64,000 bases of DNA, from NCBI GenBank assembly GCA_037954665.1, contig JBBMOL010000066.1, forward strand, positions 2,790,001 through 2,854,000, in the 5' to 3' direction. Positions 37,322 through 48,469 of the stretch are shown here, piece after piece. This stretch comes from Laguncularia racemosa (lineage: Eukaryota; Streptophyta; Magnoliopsida; Myrtales; Combretaceae). The notes under the pieces are model-generated. The model was not told the origin of the DNA. It saw only the letters and a list, made by a program, of their open reading frames with translations, and did not search any database. Both the position numbers and the translations under genes were made by a program. The stretch's first letter is position 1; every line of letters begins with the position of its first letter.

Positions 37322-38150
37322 TTGTGAAGCGAGACAAATAATCCCAATTGGACTCACCTTGCTTCTATTGAATGAGGTTAAGAATGGAGGAATAACTCAC
37401 TAGCATTTTATCAGCTAAGAAGTGCTAGTAGAATTGCTTGTTGAGGTCCTTGAAGCTCAAAATGGAGTTTTAGTTTAGATGGTTGTACTAAGTTCAAGCT
37501 AACTTCTTCAAAGTGCCAAGAAAAGCTTCATTGGTGATGGCGTCATTGCAGCCTAAAAGTTTTATCTACGACATGAAGTAGCTAAAGTGATCGCCTAAGT
37601 TAGTAATTTGGTCATAGAACTCTAACATTGGATTGTAAATGTATAGGGGAAGCACCTTGTCTTAGATCTCTTAAGTGAATGGAGATCGAGTGAATGAGTA
37701 CTGATCCTAAGGATTAGACTTCTTCGTGTTACAAAGGTCAAAAAGTCTTTTTATCATGTCCTCTAGCTAGCATACACCTACATCATGTGGGGATCGATGG
37801 AAATGTGCCTTTGATGGTTATAGTTAAGGTAGAGGAGGTGCTACATGGCTATAGGATGCAACTGGGAGAAGCTATGGTGGGCCTATAGGTGGTGCTGCAT
37901 TTTATGCAATTGCTGGTGGTAGTGATGGTGATGAAGAAGAGGCTGAGGCATGATCATCATCATGATCACTTGATTAGGCATGTTTTGAAAGGTGCTACCG
38001 GTGTTGTTGCAACCAAACCACTTGCACATGTAGTTGCATATTTTCAACATAAGAGGTTAGCAAACATTTATTTAAGGTAGGCCAACCTATGGCTGTTGAA
38101 TAAATGGATTGGGGTTGTGTTGCATTTGGGTAGGTGAGTTTTCGGTGGCT
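37322..38150 (-). pseudogene. Element E gag, 5' portion (capsid side)
   Basis: The minus strand gives LGDHFSYFMS, KLLGCNDAITNEAFLGTLKKLA, NSILSFKDLNKQF and ESNWDYLSRF. These correspond to the Tat gag capsid blocks (DHL, aAFPLTLKGxAxxWF, SFxDLxxxFxxxF, ESLRxYLxRF). Stops interrupt it. A low-complexity His/Met-rich reading on the plus strand at 37889-38080 is a shadow. The far end (38060-38214) should hold the gag start and leader. Confidence 0.65.
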
Positions 38151-38214
38151 TTAGAATTAGACTTGCTATTGCCAACCATGTTTGTGGTTCATTAAGAGAC
38201 AACACCAAACTTTT

Positions 38215-39487
38215 TGTTTGTTGATTTCCCAAGGATGTAGTAACCTCTAGGAAAGCAATAGAGTAATGAGCTAAGGGGGCTATCATGATGAGATCCATGA
38301 TGAGAGCCAAGTCGGAAGAAGAAATGTGGATCCTCTTGAAGTGCCGCCTGGATCGATCACAAGAAATCGAGCGAAATGATTCGAGGAAGCACTTAACGGG
38401 TTGATAAAAGATGTCCATGAAGCCGGAAAGGATTGGAGCAATCATGAAGTTGGAATGGATTAGGACAACCATGGGAAAACCCTTGATCTTGTACAAGTCA
38501 CACTGGACATGGGATGAAGAAGGCGTGTATTTTCAAGGCATGGCCGTGTAGGAATCTCAAGATTGCACAGAATCATACATGGCCAGACACACGGCTAAAA
38601 GGCACGGCCGTGTATGGAGTCAAGCAAATCTACAGAAAGATACACGTCTAGAAGTACACGGCCGTGTATCTCTTCAAGGCCGGCTCAAGGCCGCCAGCCT
38701 TCATGTTTACACCGCCGGCTTTCTTGTTCTGTTTTCGTGTTTTTATACAACTTATCTAAGTTATGTCGTTTTGGGCTTTAATGTTACGCATTGTAAACCC
38801 TAATATAAGCTCCTAGGGTTAGAATACAGAATAGAACATACATCTTAGAACATTAAACATATTTGAGAGGCTCCTTTCTTGGTTCTTCAAGAACTAATTC
38901 GAACTTATTGGATTGATTTCCGTGGCGTTCATCCCGACTTATCAATCGGTCTTTCATCCCAATTGTGGCGTCTTCACATTATACCAAGGTTCTTGTCTCG
39001 CTTATAGACAACGGGTCGCGGTTTCCACTTTAGGTGTTTGGGCGTCTTAGGTAACGAATTTCCGAACATATTGGTATTGAGTTTCGTCACGGGTTGTCGT
39101 GGTTCGTATCATATCAAGACTATTTAGTGAGGCTACTTCAATACTCAAGTTAGAATTTGTAAAGATAAGGAGAAAGAATGCTTTATGAGAGTAAGGGAGC
39201 TTAAGGTTTCGGATCTCTTCACCTATAGAAGAACCTTTGTATTTATAGAGAGAGATGCTAGAGTGTTGGAGGCTAGGAACATGAGGCATGTCTCTTAAAG
39301 CACTTCCAAAGTATTTGAGCAATGGAGAAGTGGGTAGTTATAGTTGTTAATAGCCTACCTCAAGCCTTATCTATAGCTGACTAAGTCAAGAGGTTAGGCA
39401 AGGAGAAAGGCTAGTCTATTGTCTAGGCCAATGATTTTGCCCATGGTTTTAAGCTAGGTTTGGACCAGAGTTCAAAATAACCTATCA
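38215..39487 (-). repeat. 5' LTR of element E, split by solo LTR G
   Basis: Homologous to 21108-21564 in two parts, 38215-38285 and 39112-39487. The minus-strand TATA box (TATAAATACAAAGG) lies near 39240. The sequence inward of 38215 (AAGTTTGGTGTTGTC on the minus strand) is where a primer site should be, but I do not recognise the tRNA. Confidence 0.78.
38286..39111 (+). mobile_element. Solo LTR G
   Basis: An 826-bp sequence starting TGATGAGATCC and ending GGTTCGTATCA, flanked by a perfect 5-bp duplication TATCA (38281-38285 and 39112-39116), placed inside the E LTR. No internal region is present, so it is a recombination product. It contains ACACGGCCGTGT-type palindromes (38535-38665), then GGCCGGC and AAGGCCGCCAGCCTT (38673-38735), then a TTTTATACAACTT TATA-like box near 38739. 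Orientation (+) is inferred from the position of this promoter-like block. Confidence 0.78.
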
Positions 39488-41026
39488 ATAATTAATATTT
39501 TAGATTAATGCCAAACTTTGATGCGATTATTATCTTATTCTAACAATTTAAAAACAAATTCCAAACATGATAGTATGACATATTATAATTTTTTTATTTT
39601 TTATTTTTTATTTTTATAAAACAAACGTGATTATAAAGTCCTAAACTTTCCTCTTCGTCCTTTTTTATTTTTTAATTATATTTAGGTCGTGTTAGTAAAT
39701 AAATTATGTGGTGGTTGTCATGTATATGTGAAAATATTTTCATACCATTCACGTATAAAAAATGTGGTGCGTAATATTAGTAATAGCATAATATAGTGAA
39801 TAATATGCACATATAATGTATCATTTTATCTTATATGCATATGTCTATCTCTATATAATCATATATTATACTTTGATAAGGGAAGTCTATCTATCAATAG
39901 GTGGCATCATTTCCTTATGACAAATAAAAGTACGCCACTTGCCAAACAAGAGGGAAAAGAGAAATTATCAATATAGTTTTATTGATTTGGAGGATTTAAA
40001 AATGCGTTTGCGTGATGATGAGTTGTGGGTGTGACAAAATGGTAACTGAAGGAAGCTAATGGTGAAGGAGGGTAAGAATGGCTTTTTATTTTTTAATTAT
40101 TTATAACTTTGAAATAGAATCGTTGTTTCTTAATATCTATCAAGAAGTAATTATTCTATAGAAATGGAAAATTTTTTACTTCACAAAAATGGCTACTCCA
40201 TAAAATAAACATTTAGTCAATCAAATATTATAATATACATAATGATGGGAACTGTAGGTGCCCAGGATCAACTCCCAAGTCCAAGTGTGACTAGAAGCGA
40301 GTCAGGGAAGATATAGGATTGCGATAAGAAGAGTCGTTCTAGGATTTTATGGAGTAAGAAGTTCCAGAGCATCCATGCAAGGTCCAAAGTTTCTATTGAT
40401 TAGAAGGAGTTCTGTTTCATAGTTATGAGAAAGGTTCATACTCTTTAATAAAGTCCTAGACTAGCGCATCCTGAGAAAAATTAATTATTACACTAAAGCT
40501 AGGCTCCGGACTACCTATAATATTCTGCCTCTTTATTTTACACCATCAGACTTATGCTTCCCCTTTAATTATGTCTCTTTCTTATTTTATATTTTATGAC
40601 ATTTTTACCATTTTATTTATTTTAAGCTCAGATTTTATTTTGATTATACCATTAAGCTATGTTTTACTAGGGTAGTTAGTATTTAAAGGATTTTATGAGT
40701 TGCATTATGAAGATTATTTAGCCTTTATCAAAAACTTTTTTTTTTATAAATATTTTATGAGGTTGATTTCCTGTAGACTTATTCTTTGTTCTCATCAATC
40801 ACTTGTAATTGATTGTAGTAAGCATTGTTCTCATCAATATCATGCAAGATTGTAGCCAAGAACACCGATTTTAGTAAATTGTGAGTCATGTTGATTCCTA
40901 GAATTTAGTAAAAATCTAGTTCAATCTCAATATTAATGAGACATATTTAATATTGAATCTATTCATATCCTTGCTATTTTCTATTCCAATTAAAAGTCGT
41001 AAAAAATCTATTTCTTATATTCATAT
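39488..41026. other. AT-rich intergenic DNA with a gypsy tail fragment
   Basis: 39488-40240 shows nothing recognisable. On the plus strand about 40243-40420 reads GAQDQLPSPSVTRSESGKI, resembling the PxTRSRAKKIQ tail at the end of some plant gypsy polyproteins. The AT-rich stretch with TATTTAAAGG (about 40680) could be the following LTR. No second LTR is available to confirm this. Confidence 0.35.
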
Positions 41027-41530
41027 TGTAGATGAGGGGTCTCCGTAGAAGTAGTTTCGTGTGTATCACATGGATACTACACTACATGTTACTTCAAAAA
41101 AAGTGATTAAAAGATGGCATGTGATGGGATGACCAAATAGAGAGAGGTAGTTCTTGTAGTTCTTGGGCAATGGAGATCGTTCTTCACCTGAACTTTTATT
41201 TGATCTTTGAGAGCTAAGAATTCTCAATGGAACATAGTTTCTCTGATCTCTAGTACCTCGAAAAGTCTCCTCATGAAGAGGAATGACTAAGTATTTATAT
41301 ATTATTGGACTTGATGACATCTGTTAGATCATCTTCACAATCAACGAATGAGATGGAGTCTACTCATTTTAGAGTCATCCTAATGAGATTGTTATAGGCC
41401 TAAGGTCAGTAGACTTCCTTATAAGTGCATGAGTCTACTTGAGAAAGGTTGGATGCAGACGGACCAATCCAACGATCCCCATTCTGAGCCCACCAAGCCA
41501 ATTCTCCCCAAGTCATCCCAATAATAGACA
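41027..41530 (-). repeat. Diverged LTR related to the 5' LTR of element H
   Basis: Starts TGTAGATGAGGGGTC and ends ATAATAGACA. It aligns along its length with 60416-60983, with a gap where the latter has about 85 extra bases near 60527-60610. The minus-strand TATA (TATATAAATACTTAG) is near 41295. There is no polypurine tract to its right and no clear target duplication. I treat it as a solo or truncated LTR, not as the proven 3' LTR of H. Confidence 0.65.
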
Positions 41531-42286
41531 ATCCTTATATATATATACACATATATATTTCATTCTTGTGGAGTATCTGGCTCGTCAAGTTGTCTTCAAT
41601 GTCTCAATTCTCCGTTAATGACTTCAATTGACTTGTTGATCCTAATCCATGTAAATGAACCAGTAAATCCATATATTATGCGCATATTAATTTTGACAGA
41701 AGCAGAAGTTTTAGATAATAGCAATATCCTCACATTTAGCACCACCTTAGTATGTCGTATATCTTTGATGTATTACTAAATTAAATAATATATATATATA
41801 TATCTTAAACCACTTTAAATCTCTGATGGAAGATAACACTTGTCTTCCTTTTTTTTCTTTTTTTTTTCTTGCATGTAATAATATCTCTAGTAATCTTCTT
41901 TATAAAATTCACTTCCTTATATGCTTCATATTGCGCCTAATAATGATTTTGTTGCCTCACATGCTGTTAATTGACATTCCTTATATAAGTCTACCACTCA
42001 ATTAAATAGAAAGTGCATAGCCTGTCCTTAGACACATAATCTTTCTTTTCCTTATTCGTCTTAGGACAATTACCATCCTTAACTTCACCATTACTTTATA
42101 AATTAGTTTGTTTGTGCTTGAGATGCTCACATTAGTGGTGAAGTATTGAAGGTCATGCAATACATATTTCCTATATTCTCTCTCTCTTTTTTTTTTAATT
42201 CCTAATCTTTGAATTCTTACACCATTCTTATGTTTTTTTCATAAGTGCCGATAACTAAGAAGTCATTGTATTCGCTTCTATTGTAG
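41531..42286. other. AT-rich non-coding DNA
   Basis: TA-rich tracts (41533-41560, 41787-41803) and pyrimidine runs (41850-41872, 42180-42200). No ORF or element recognised. It may be intron or intergenic sequence beside the exon-like segment that follows. Confidence 0.4.
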
Positions 42287-42392
42287 GTTTGATTCTTGTT
42301 TCAATAATTGGAGTCATGTTGCCGGACGTTGCAGGCTTGAAGGTGTTCCAATAGCAATTAGAATAGTGGCCTCACTTGTTTCTGAATTACAG
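42287..42392 (+). other. Isolated exon-like segment, product not recognised
   Basis: A 106-bp open stretch bounded by a splice-acceptor-like TTGTAG and a donor-like CAG/GTAAGG. It reads FDSCFNNWSHVAGRCRLEG followed by VPIAIRIVASLVSELQ. Composition and splice signals look like a real plant exon, but I do not know the family. No partner exon is identified nearby. Confidence 0.4.
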
Positions 42393-43116
42393 GTAAGGTC
42401 CTTTAAGCTTAGGAATAATGCTAATGATATGATTCATGGAAATTTTTTGCATCCTTCTGCGATTAAAATTTGGGATCGAGGAGTTTTACTTGTGTGTGTT
42501 TTCCGTTAGACATACATGGTTAGATATCCTAGGTTCGATTTCCTCCTTTCCGGCAGGACATTCAATAACTAGACTTTGCATGGAATAGCATACTTTCATA
42601 TTAGAGGGTTGACTATTTCCTTGTCCTTCCGAAATATTAGCAGGAATGATAAATATGAACCACTGACCAATCATTGGGGAACAAACGACCAAAGGTCCAT
42701 TATTTAAGACACCAGAATAATCATGAATACTTGCTGATGGTATGGCACCATGGTGGAGAAAACATGTTAAATTCATGTCACTAACATTTGCAGAGATATT
42801 CGAAGAAATTAGACTAAGGCTGATGTTTGTTTCCAAAATAATCAACTCTTCCACTAACCCGACCACCACTATAGAATAAACTTTTTGTTCCTCATCCTCA
42901 AGGCATGTCATGACCGAGTTGTTACATGAAACCAAACTTTCAATTGTCAAGTTATATTTAAGACTAGGAAAATTTATCGGGATGTTTCCATTGTCATGAT
43001 AAGAACACAAAAGATAGTCCATTGTCTGATTGCAATACTGGCCCTACATCATAAAGGTTGTATAGCCTTCAACACTAACATTGGCACTAAATGAGTAGGA
43101 TGAACCTCGAACAATC

Positions 43117-43424
43117 TGACAGACCTAACATAACTCACGTGTACGTTAGGTGGAAGAAAGGGAAGTTGACAGATAAGGACATGAGTTGATTAGTTGTTTG
43201 AGTTGTTTGGTTGGTTAGTTGCTAGCTGTTGAGATTAGTTAGGAAGTTACTAACTGTCCAACATGAGTTGTTAACAGAAGTTAACTAGTATATAAGAGGG
43301 AGTATTAGTTAGACATCTTGAGCCATAGGCGGGAGGAACTGGTCCTCAAAACCAGATCTTGTAATTCTTGTTCTCTGGAATAATAAAAGTTCGTAAGATC
43401 CTAATTGATTAAGGGATCCTATCA
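43117..43424 (+). repeat. 5' LTR of element D
   Basis: 308 bp, TGACAGACC...GGGATCCTATCA. TATA box AGTATATAAGAGG near 43287. It lacks 22 bp present in the 3' LTR (about 48285-48306). Confidence 0.93.
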
Positions 43425-43441
43425 TTGATATCAGAGCTACC
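43425..43441 (+). other. Primer-binding site of element D
   Basis: TTGATATCAGAGCTACC directly after the LTR: a one-base variant of the TTGGTATCAGAGC site for initiator tRNA-Met. Confidence 0.8.
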
Positions 43442-43453
43442 GATTCTAGGAAG

Positions 43454-46400
43454 ATGGTTGCTAAGAAGGCTGACAATAGGATAGAAGGGATTGAGAGGGA
43501 TTTGGAATCTCTCCGAGAAGAAAGTAGAAATGATAAGGAGGAGATACAACAAGTCATTAGTCAAGTTCATCAGGATGTGCAGCGGCAAATTGATCAATCC
43601 AATCAAGAAATGTGTGATCGTTTGAAAACAGAAATGAGAAGCATGATGTTGTCGGTTTTGCAAACATGGAAAAAAAATGACAGTGGAGAAGTTGTGGGAA
43701 TGAATAGGACGGAAGAGAATCGTCCAGAATTTCATCGACGGAAAGAATTAGGGAAAGACCCCATTGAAGTAGACGAGCAGTTTGAGAGTAATGAATTACG
43801 AAATACTTCGGGAAATTGTAATGATCCAACTCTAGGGTTTATGAGCAATAGGGAACTACGGCGGGATTGTCGAGCAAGGAGGATTGAGATGCCCGTCTTC
43901 GCAGGAGAAGATCCAGATCGATGGATATATAGAGTTGAACGATTCTTCTCAGTGGGAAGATTTTCCGAAGCAGAGAAGATGGAATTGGTGGGAATGAGTT
44001 TGGAAAAAGATGCGTTAACATGGTTTCGTTGGGTAGAAGGAAGAAGATCAATAACGGATTGGCAAGAATGCAAGAAGTTGGTGATACAGAAGTTTAGACC
44101 AGCCCATGAAGGCACACAATGCCAAAGACTATTAGCAGTAAGGCAGAGTGGGACAGTAACTGAATATATTAGTAAGTTTCTTGAACTTGCCGCACCCTTA
44201 CCTGAGTTACCAGATTATGTGTTTGAGAGTACTTTCTTGAATGGATTGGTGGATGACATCAGACTGGAGGTGCAGATCTTGAAACCAAAGGGGGTAGGTG
44301 AAATGATGGAATTAGCACAACAAGTGGAAGAAAAATTGAGGAGGTTAAGTGTCTATTAGTGGAATCGTGGGGGGTCGGGAGTAAGAATGAGTACTGTTGG
44401 CTCAAAGTTGGAAACTATATCAATAGGAAAAACGAAGGATGAATTGGTAAGTAATGAAGGTAGAGCTAGTATGTTACCTCGTAATAGATTAATGGAAGGG
44501 AATAAAAGTTAGAATTTGGGAAGATTTAGGAGGCTGACTTTTGGAGAATTACAAGACAAGAAAGCCAAGGGGATTTGTTTCCGTTGTGATGAGAAATTTA
44601 GTCCTGGGCATAGATGTAAGAAAATGGAATTGCAAGTCTTAGCTACAATGGAGGATGAAAGGGATTCAAAGGAAGGAATTGGAGAGGAGGTAATAGAAGA
44701 GTCCCTCCAAACAATTGAATTAGTTGTGGGGTATGTGATGGGCTTCACTTTTCCTAAGACAATGAAGGTAAGAGGAATGGTGGAAGGAAGGGCTATTATT
44801 GTACTAATTGATAGTGGCGCTTCGCATAATTTCATTTCTTGGGAGTTATTGGCATTGTTGAATTGTCGATTAGAGAGAACTACGAAGTATATGGTAGCTA
44901 TGGGTAATGGGACGAAGATTAGGGGAGAAGAGATATGCAGAGGAGTGGAGTTGTCAGTTCAGGGAGTGAAAATCGAAGAAGATTATTTGCCTATGAAGTT
45001 GGGCAACTGTGACATCATTCTAGGAATTAAATGGTTACAGACATTAGGGAAGGTTGTTCATGATTGGCGAAGGATGACCATGGAGTTTCCAGTTGAAGGG
45101 CAATCTGTTACAATTGTAGGAGAATCAGCATTGTCCAAGACAGCTGTAAGTATGCGGAATTTACTGCACTCCATAGATGATGATGATTTACTATACTTGT
45201 TGCAGTTAAGATCACTAGGAGTGGAGGAACCGAAGGATATCAATGAAACTCCATTGGAAATACGGCAGGTACTTAAGGAATTTGGGGTAGTATTTAATTG
45301 GCCTCATAGCCTACCTCCGGAGCGGGTTAAGAATCACGCAATTGTGTTAAAGGATAGGGTGAACATAGTATCAGTACGACCATACAAATATTCCCAGTTT
45401 CAAAAGAATGAAATAGAAAAGTTGGTAAAAGACATGTTGGATTCAGGAATTATACGTCCAAGTGTTAGTCCCTATGCAAGCCCCATGTTATTGGTTAAGA
45501 AGAAGGACAGGGGGTGGCGGTTCTGTGTGGATTATCATGCCTTAAATAGAGTCACAGTGGTGGACAAATTTCCTATTACAATTATAGATGAGTTGTTGGA
45601 TGAGTTGACGGGAGCCATGGTGTTTTCCAAGGTAGATCTTAAGTCCGGGTATCATCAGATTCCAATGAGGAATGAAGACATTGAGAAGACTACATTTCGG
45701 ACTCATGAGGGACATTACGAGTTCCTTGTCATGCCTTTTGGTTTGACAAACGCTCCAGCTACGTTTCAATCTCTTATGAATCACATTTTTAAACCTTACT
45801 TGCGAAAATTTGTGCTTATGTTTTTTGATGATATTTTAGTGTATAGTCGGAGCATTACTGACCATGTGCATCATCTACGATTAGTTTTGGGAATATTGTT
45901 ATCTCAACAATTATATGCCAATCCAAAGAAATGTGTCTTTAGGCAGGCAACCTTGGAGTATCTTGGTCATATCATTTCACAAGATAGAGTGGCAGCTGAT
46001 ATGAGAAAAATTCAAGTTATGGTGTCTTGGCCAAGACTCAAGAATGTCAAAGACTTGCGAAGTTTCTTGGGGCTTACAGGATATTATCGCAAGTTTGTAA
46101 AAGATTATGGGGAGATTCTGTGGCCGCTGACCCAGCTTCTTCGGAAGGACCATTTCACATGGACTGAAGATAGTGAGGAGGCATTTCGACAGCTCAAACT
46201 GGCTATGATTAGTGCTCCAGTTCTTGCATTACCAGATTTCTCCAAGCCATTCATCGTGGAAACTGATGCATCATCTCATGCCATTGGCTTAGTGCAAATT
46301 GAGGACAGTAAGCCTATCGCTTACTATAGTCAGGCCTTGTCTGGAAATAGAAGATATAAATCCGCATATGAATGAGAGTTGCTAGCCATTGTCTTAGCAG

Positions 46401-48091
46401 TCAAACGGTGGCGTTCATGTTTGTTGGGACATCAGTTCATTATAAGGACAGATCAACAACCACTCAAATTTTTGTTAGAACAACGGGAAGTTCATCCAGA
46501 TTACCAACGATGGCTGTCCAAGTTGTTAGGCTATGATTTTTCTATTGAATATAAAGCGGGAAGGGAGAATCGAGTTGCGGATGCTTTGTCTAGGGTCTCG
46601 CATGAGACAGAGTTGATGGCAGAAACTGTTGATAGTTTATTGGAGATGGATAAAGTGTTGGAGGAGATTCATACAGATCCTAAATTGTCCAAGATTAAAG
46701 TTGAGATTCTGAACAATGGAGGAGCTCATCCTCCATTTACAGTAGTGCACAACCGTCTATTGTATAAGGATCTCTTAGTAATTCCTCAAACTTCCTCTTT
46801 CATTCCGTCTTTGTTGGCTGACAGTCATAGTAGTCATGTTGCAGGCCATGGACGAGCTCTTAAGACCTATAAGCGGTTAGCTGGAGAGTTGTATTAGGAG
46901 GGGATGAAGCGTGATGTGTACAAATTCGTTGCAGAGTGCCTTATCTGTCAACAAAATAAATATTTGTCTCTCTCGCCAGCTGGTCTTTTACAGCCTTTGC
47001 CCGTGCCATTGCAAGTGTGGGAGGATATTACTATGGATTTTATTGAAGGGCTGCCTAAATCAAGAGGGTTCTTTGCTATTTTTGTGGTTGTTGACAGACT
47101 TAGTAAGTATGCTCACTTTGTTCCATTGAAACATCTTTATACGGCTCAATCCGTAGCCATTGTCTTTACTAAGGAAGTTGTCATATTACATGGTTACCCA
47201 CGTTCCATCGTTTTTTTATCGTGATAAGGTTTTTCTTAGCAAATTTTGGACAGAACTGTTCCGCTTGCAAGGCACCCATCTACAGCATAGTTTTGCATAT
47301 CATCCTCAAACAGATGGTCAATCCGAGGTGGTGAACAGATGTTTAGAAGCATACTTGCATTGTTTTACTAGCCAGCAACCTCAATGTTGGGTTAATTGGT
47401 TAAGTTAGGCTAAGTATTGTTATAATACTTCTTTTCATTCTACTCTGGGTACCACTCCTTTTAAGGTGCTGTATGGTCGCGATCCTCCTAAGCTTCTCCG
47501 CTATAATATTCCTTCTACAGCCTTTGATTCAGTTGATGCTTTATTGCAAGAACAAGACCGTTTTTTGGTTGAGCTACGACAGCATCTCCTCATTGCTCAA
47601 CAACGGATGAAGTTACAGGCAGATGGGAAGCAAAGAGAGTTGGCGTTTTAGGTTGGTGATAAGGTTTTTATCCATTTGGCTCCTTATCGTCAGCATTCTC
47701 TGAGCAAACGCAGTAGTGAGAAATTGGCACCTCGTTATTTTAGTCCTTTTCAAATTCTTCAACGCATAGGGGCTGTGGCGTATAAGTTACAATTACCTCC
47801 TTCAGCTAGAATACATCCAGTTTTTCATGTTTCTCAGCTTTGCAAGGTTCTAGGTCCTACTGCTATGGCTACAACTGTTCCTACTCAGCTGCTTCTTCCA
47901 GACACTAGGCAACTGCAGCCAGATGCCTTACTTGCCATTCGCAATCTTCATGATGGACTGGGCTTGGAAGTATTGATTCACTGGTAGGGTCTTCCCTCAT
48001 CTGAAGCCACTTGGGAACTTTTTGCTGATATGGTTGGCCGATTTCTTGAGTTTCACCTTGAGGACAAGGTGAAAGTGATGGGGGGGGAGTA
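43454..48091 (+). pseudogene. Element D gag-pol polyprotein (PR-RT-RH-IN-chromodomain)
   Basis: Starts at the ATG at 43454. Gag has a coiled-coil N-terminus then MPVFAGEDPDRWIYRVERFF (about 43890). The zinc knuckle is CFRCDEKFSPGHRC (about 44578), the protease LIDSGASHNFIS, and the RT active site FFDDILVYS (about 45825). RNase H FIVETDASSHAIG (about 46252) is followed by the integrase zinc domain (CLICQQNK) and core. The tail LEVLIHW-GLPSSEATWELFADM (about 47965) is a chromodomain, which targets integration to chromatin in chromoviruses. Stops: TAG at 44357, 44510, 46895, 47406, 47649 and 47985, and TGA at 46373. A T7 run near 47208 shifts the frame. Everything else is well kept. Confidence 0.92.
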
Positions 48092-48092
48092 A

Positions 48093-48422
48093 TGATAGAC
48101 CTAACATAACTCATGTGTACGTTAGGCGTAAGAAAGGGAAGTTGACAGATAAGGACATGAGTTGATTAGTTGTTTGAGTTGTTTGGTTGATTAGTTGCTA
48201 GCTGTTGAGATTAGTTAGGAAGTTACTAACTGTTCAACATGGGTTGTTAACAGAAGTTAACTAGTATATAAGAGGGAGTATTAGTCGTAGACAGGTAGGA
48301 AAATAGTTAGACATCTTGAGCCATAGGTAGGAGGAACTAGTCCTCAAAACCAGATCTTGTAATTCTTGTTCTCTGGAATAATAAAAGTTCGTAGGATCCT
48401 AATTGATTAAGGGATCCTATCA
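48093..48422 (+). repeat. 3' LTR of element D
   Basis: 330 bp, TGATAGACC...GGGATCCTATCA, preceded by the tract GATGGGGGGGGAGT and followed by CAATC. Confidence 0.93.
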
Positions 48423-48469
48423 CAATCATCTTTAATTGAGTCCTTGTTGTTCTTGACTGTTTAAGTGGA

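Larger units (their letters stand above)
21108..39487 (-). mobile_element. Element E: large Tat-type gypsy element, decayed
   Basis: Minus-strand element with a 5' LTR on the right (38215-39487, itself split by solo LTR G) and a 3' LTR on the left (21108-21564). Sense order is gag, protease, RT-RNase H, integrase, spacer, antisense ORF (+), polypurine tract, LTR. Gag is split by Athila-type element F at 30113-37321. Without the nested insertions E is about 10.3 kb. I see no clean target duplication at its outer ends, so either they have decayed or the edges are off by a few bases. Coding regions are full of stops. Confidence 0.8.
43117..48422 (+). mobile_element. Element D: nearly complete chromovirus with chromodomain
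   Basis: 5.3-kb Ty3/gypsy element with LTRs 43117-43424 and 48093-48422, a tRNA-Met type primer site, one continuous gag-pol frame with seven stops and one frameshift, and a G-rich polypurine tract (48079-48092). Perfect duplication CAATC at 43112-43116 and 48423-48427. By eye about 12 substitutions and one 22-bp gap separate the LTRs (about 4%), so it is younger than C and older than F. Confidence 0.93.
42490..48469 (-). pseudogene. TMEM8-like membrane protein exon, split by element D
   Basis: Minus-strand exon in two pieces, 48469-48428 and 43116-42490, separated by chromovirus D. At the junction, with one CAATC copy removed, the frame reads RTQLKMIVRGSSYSFSANV, as in the extracellular part of plant TMEM8/DUF3522 proteins as I remember them. 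Further on are Cys and N-glycosylation sites (GQYCNQTMDYLLC, CSPMIGQWFIFIIPANIS). An acceptor-like GGCAG precedes 48469 and a donor-like ACACAA/GTAAAA follows near 42490. A TAG near 43044 replaces an expected Trp. With the insertion and the stop it is inactive here. No seven-helix domain exons are visible in the window. Confidence 0.5.

Noticed and set aside
37889..38080. His/Met-rich ORF on the plus strand
   Set aside because: Shadow of low-complexity sequence in the 5' gag/leader region of element E; the minus strand carries the recognisable capsid blocks on one side.
41027..41530. Assignment as the true 3' LTR of element H
   Set aside because: No polypurine tract beside it, no matching target duplication, high divergence from 60416-60983 and more than 9 kb of host-like DNA and element D before the H antisense ORF. 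Kept only as a speculative finding.
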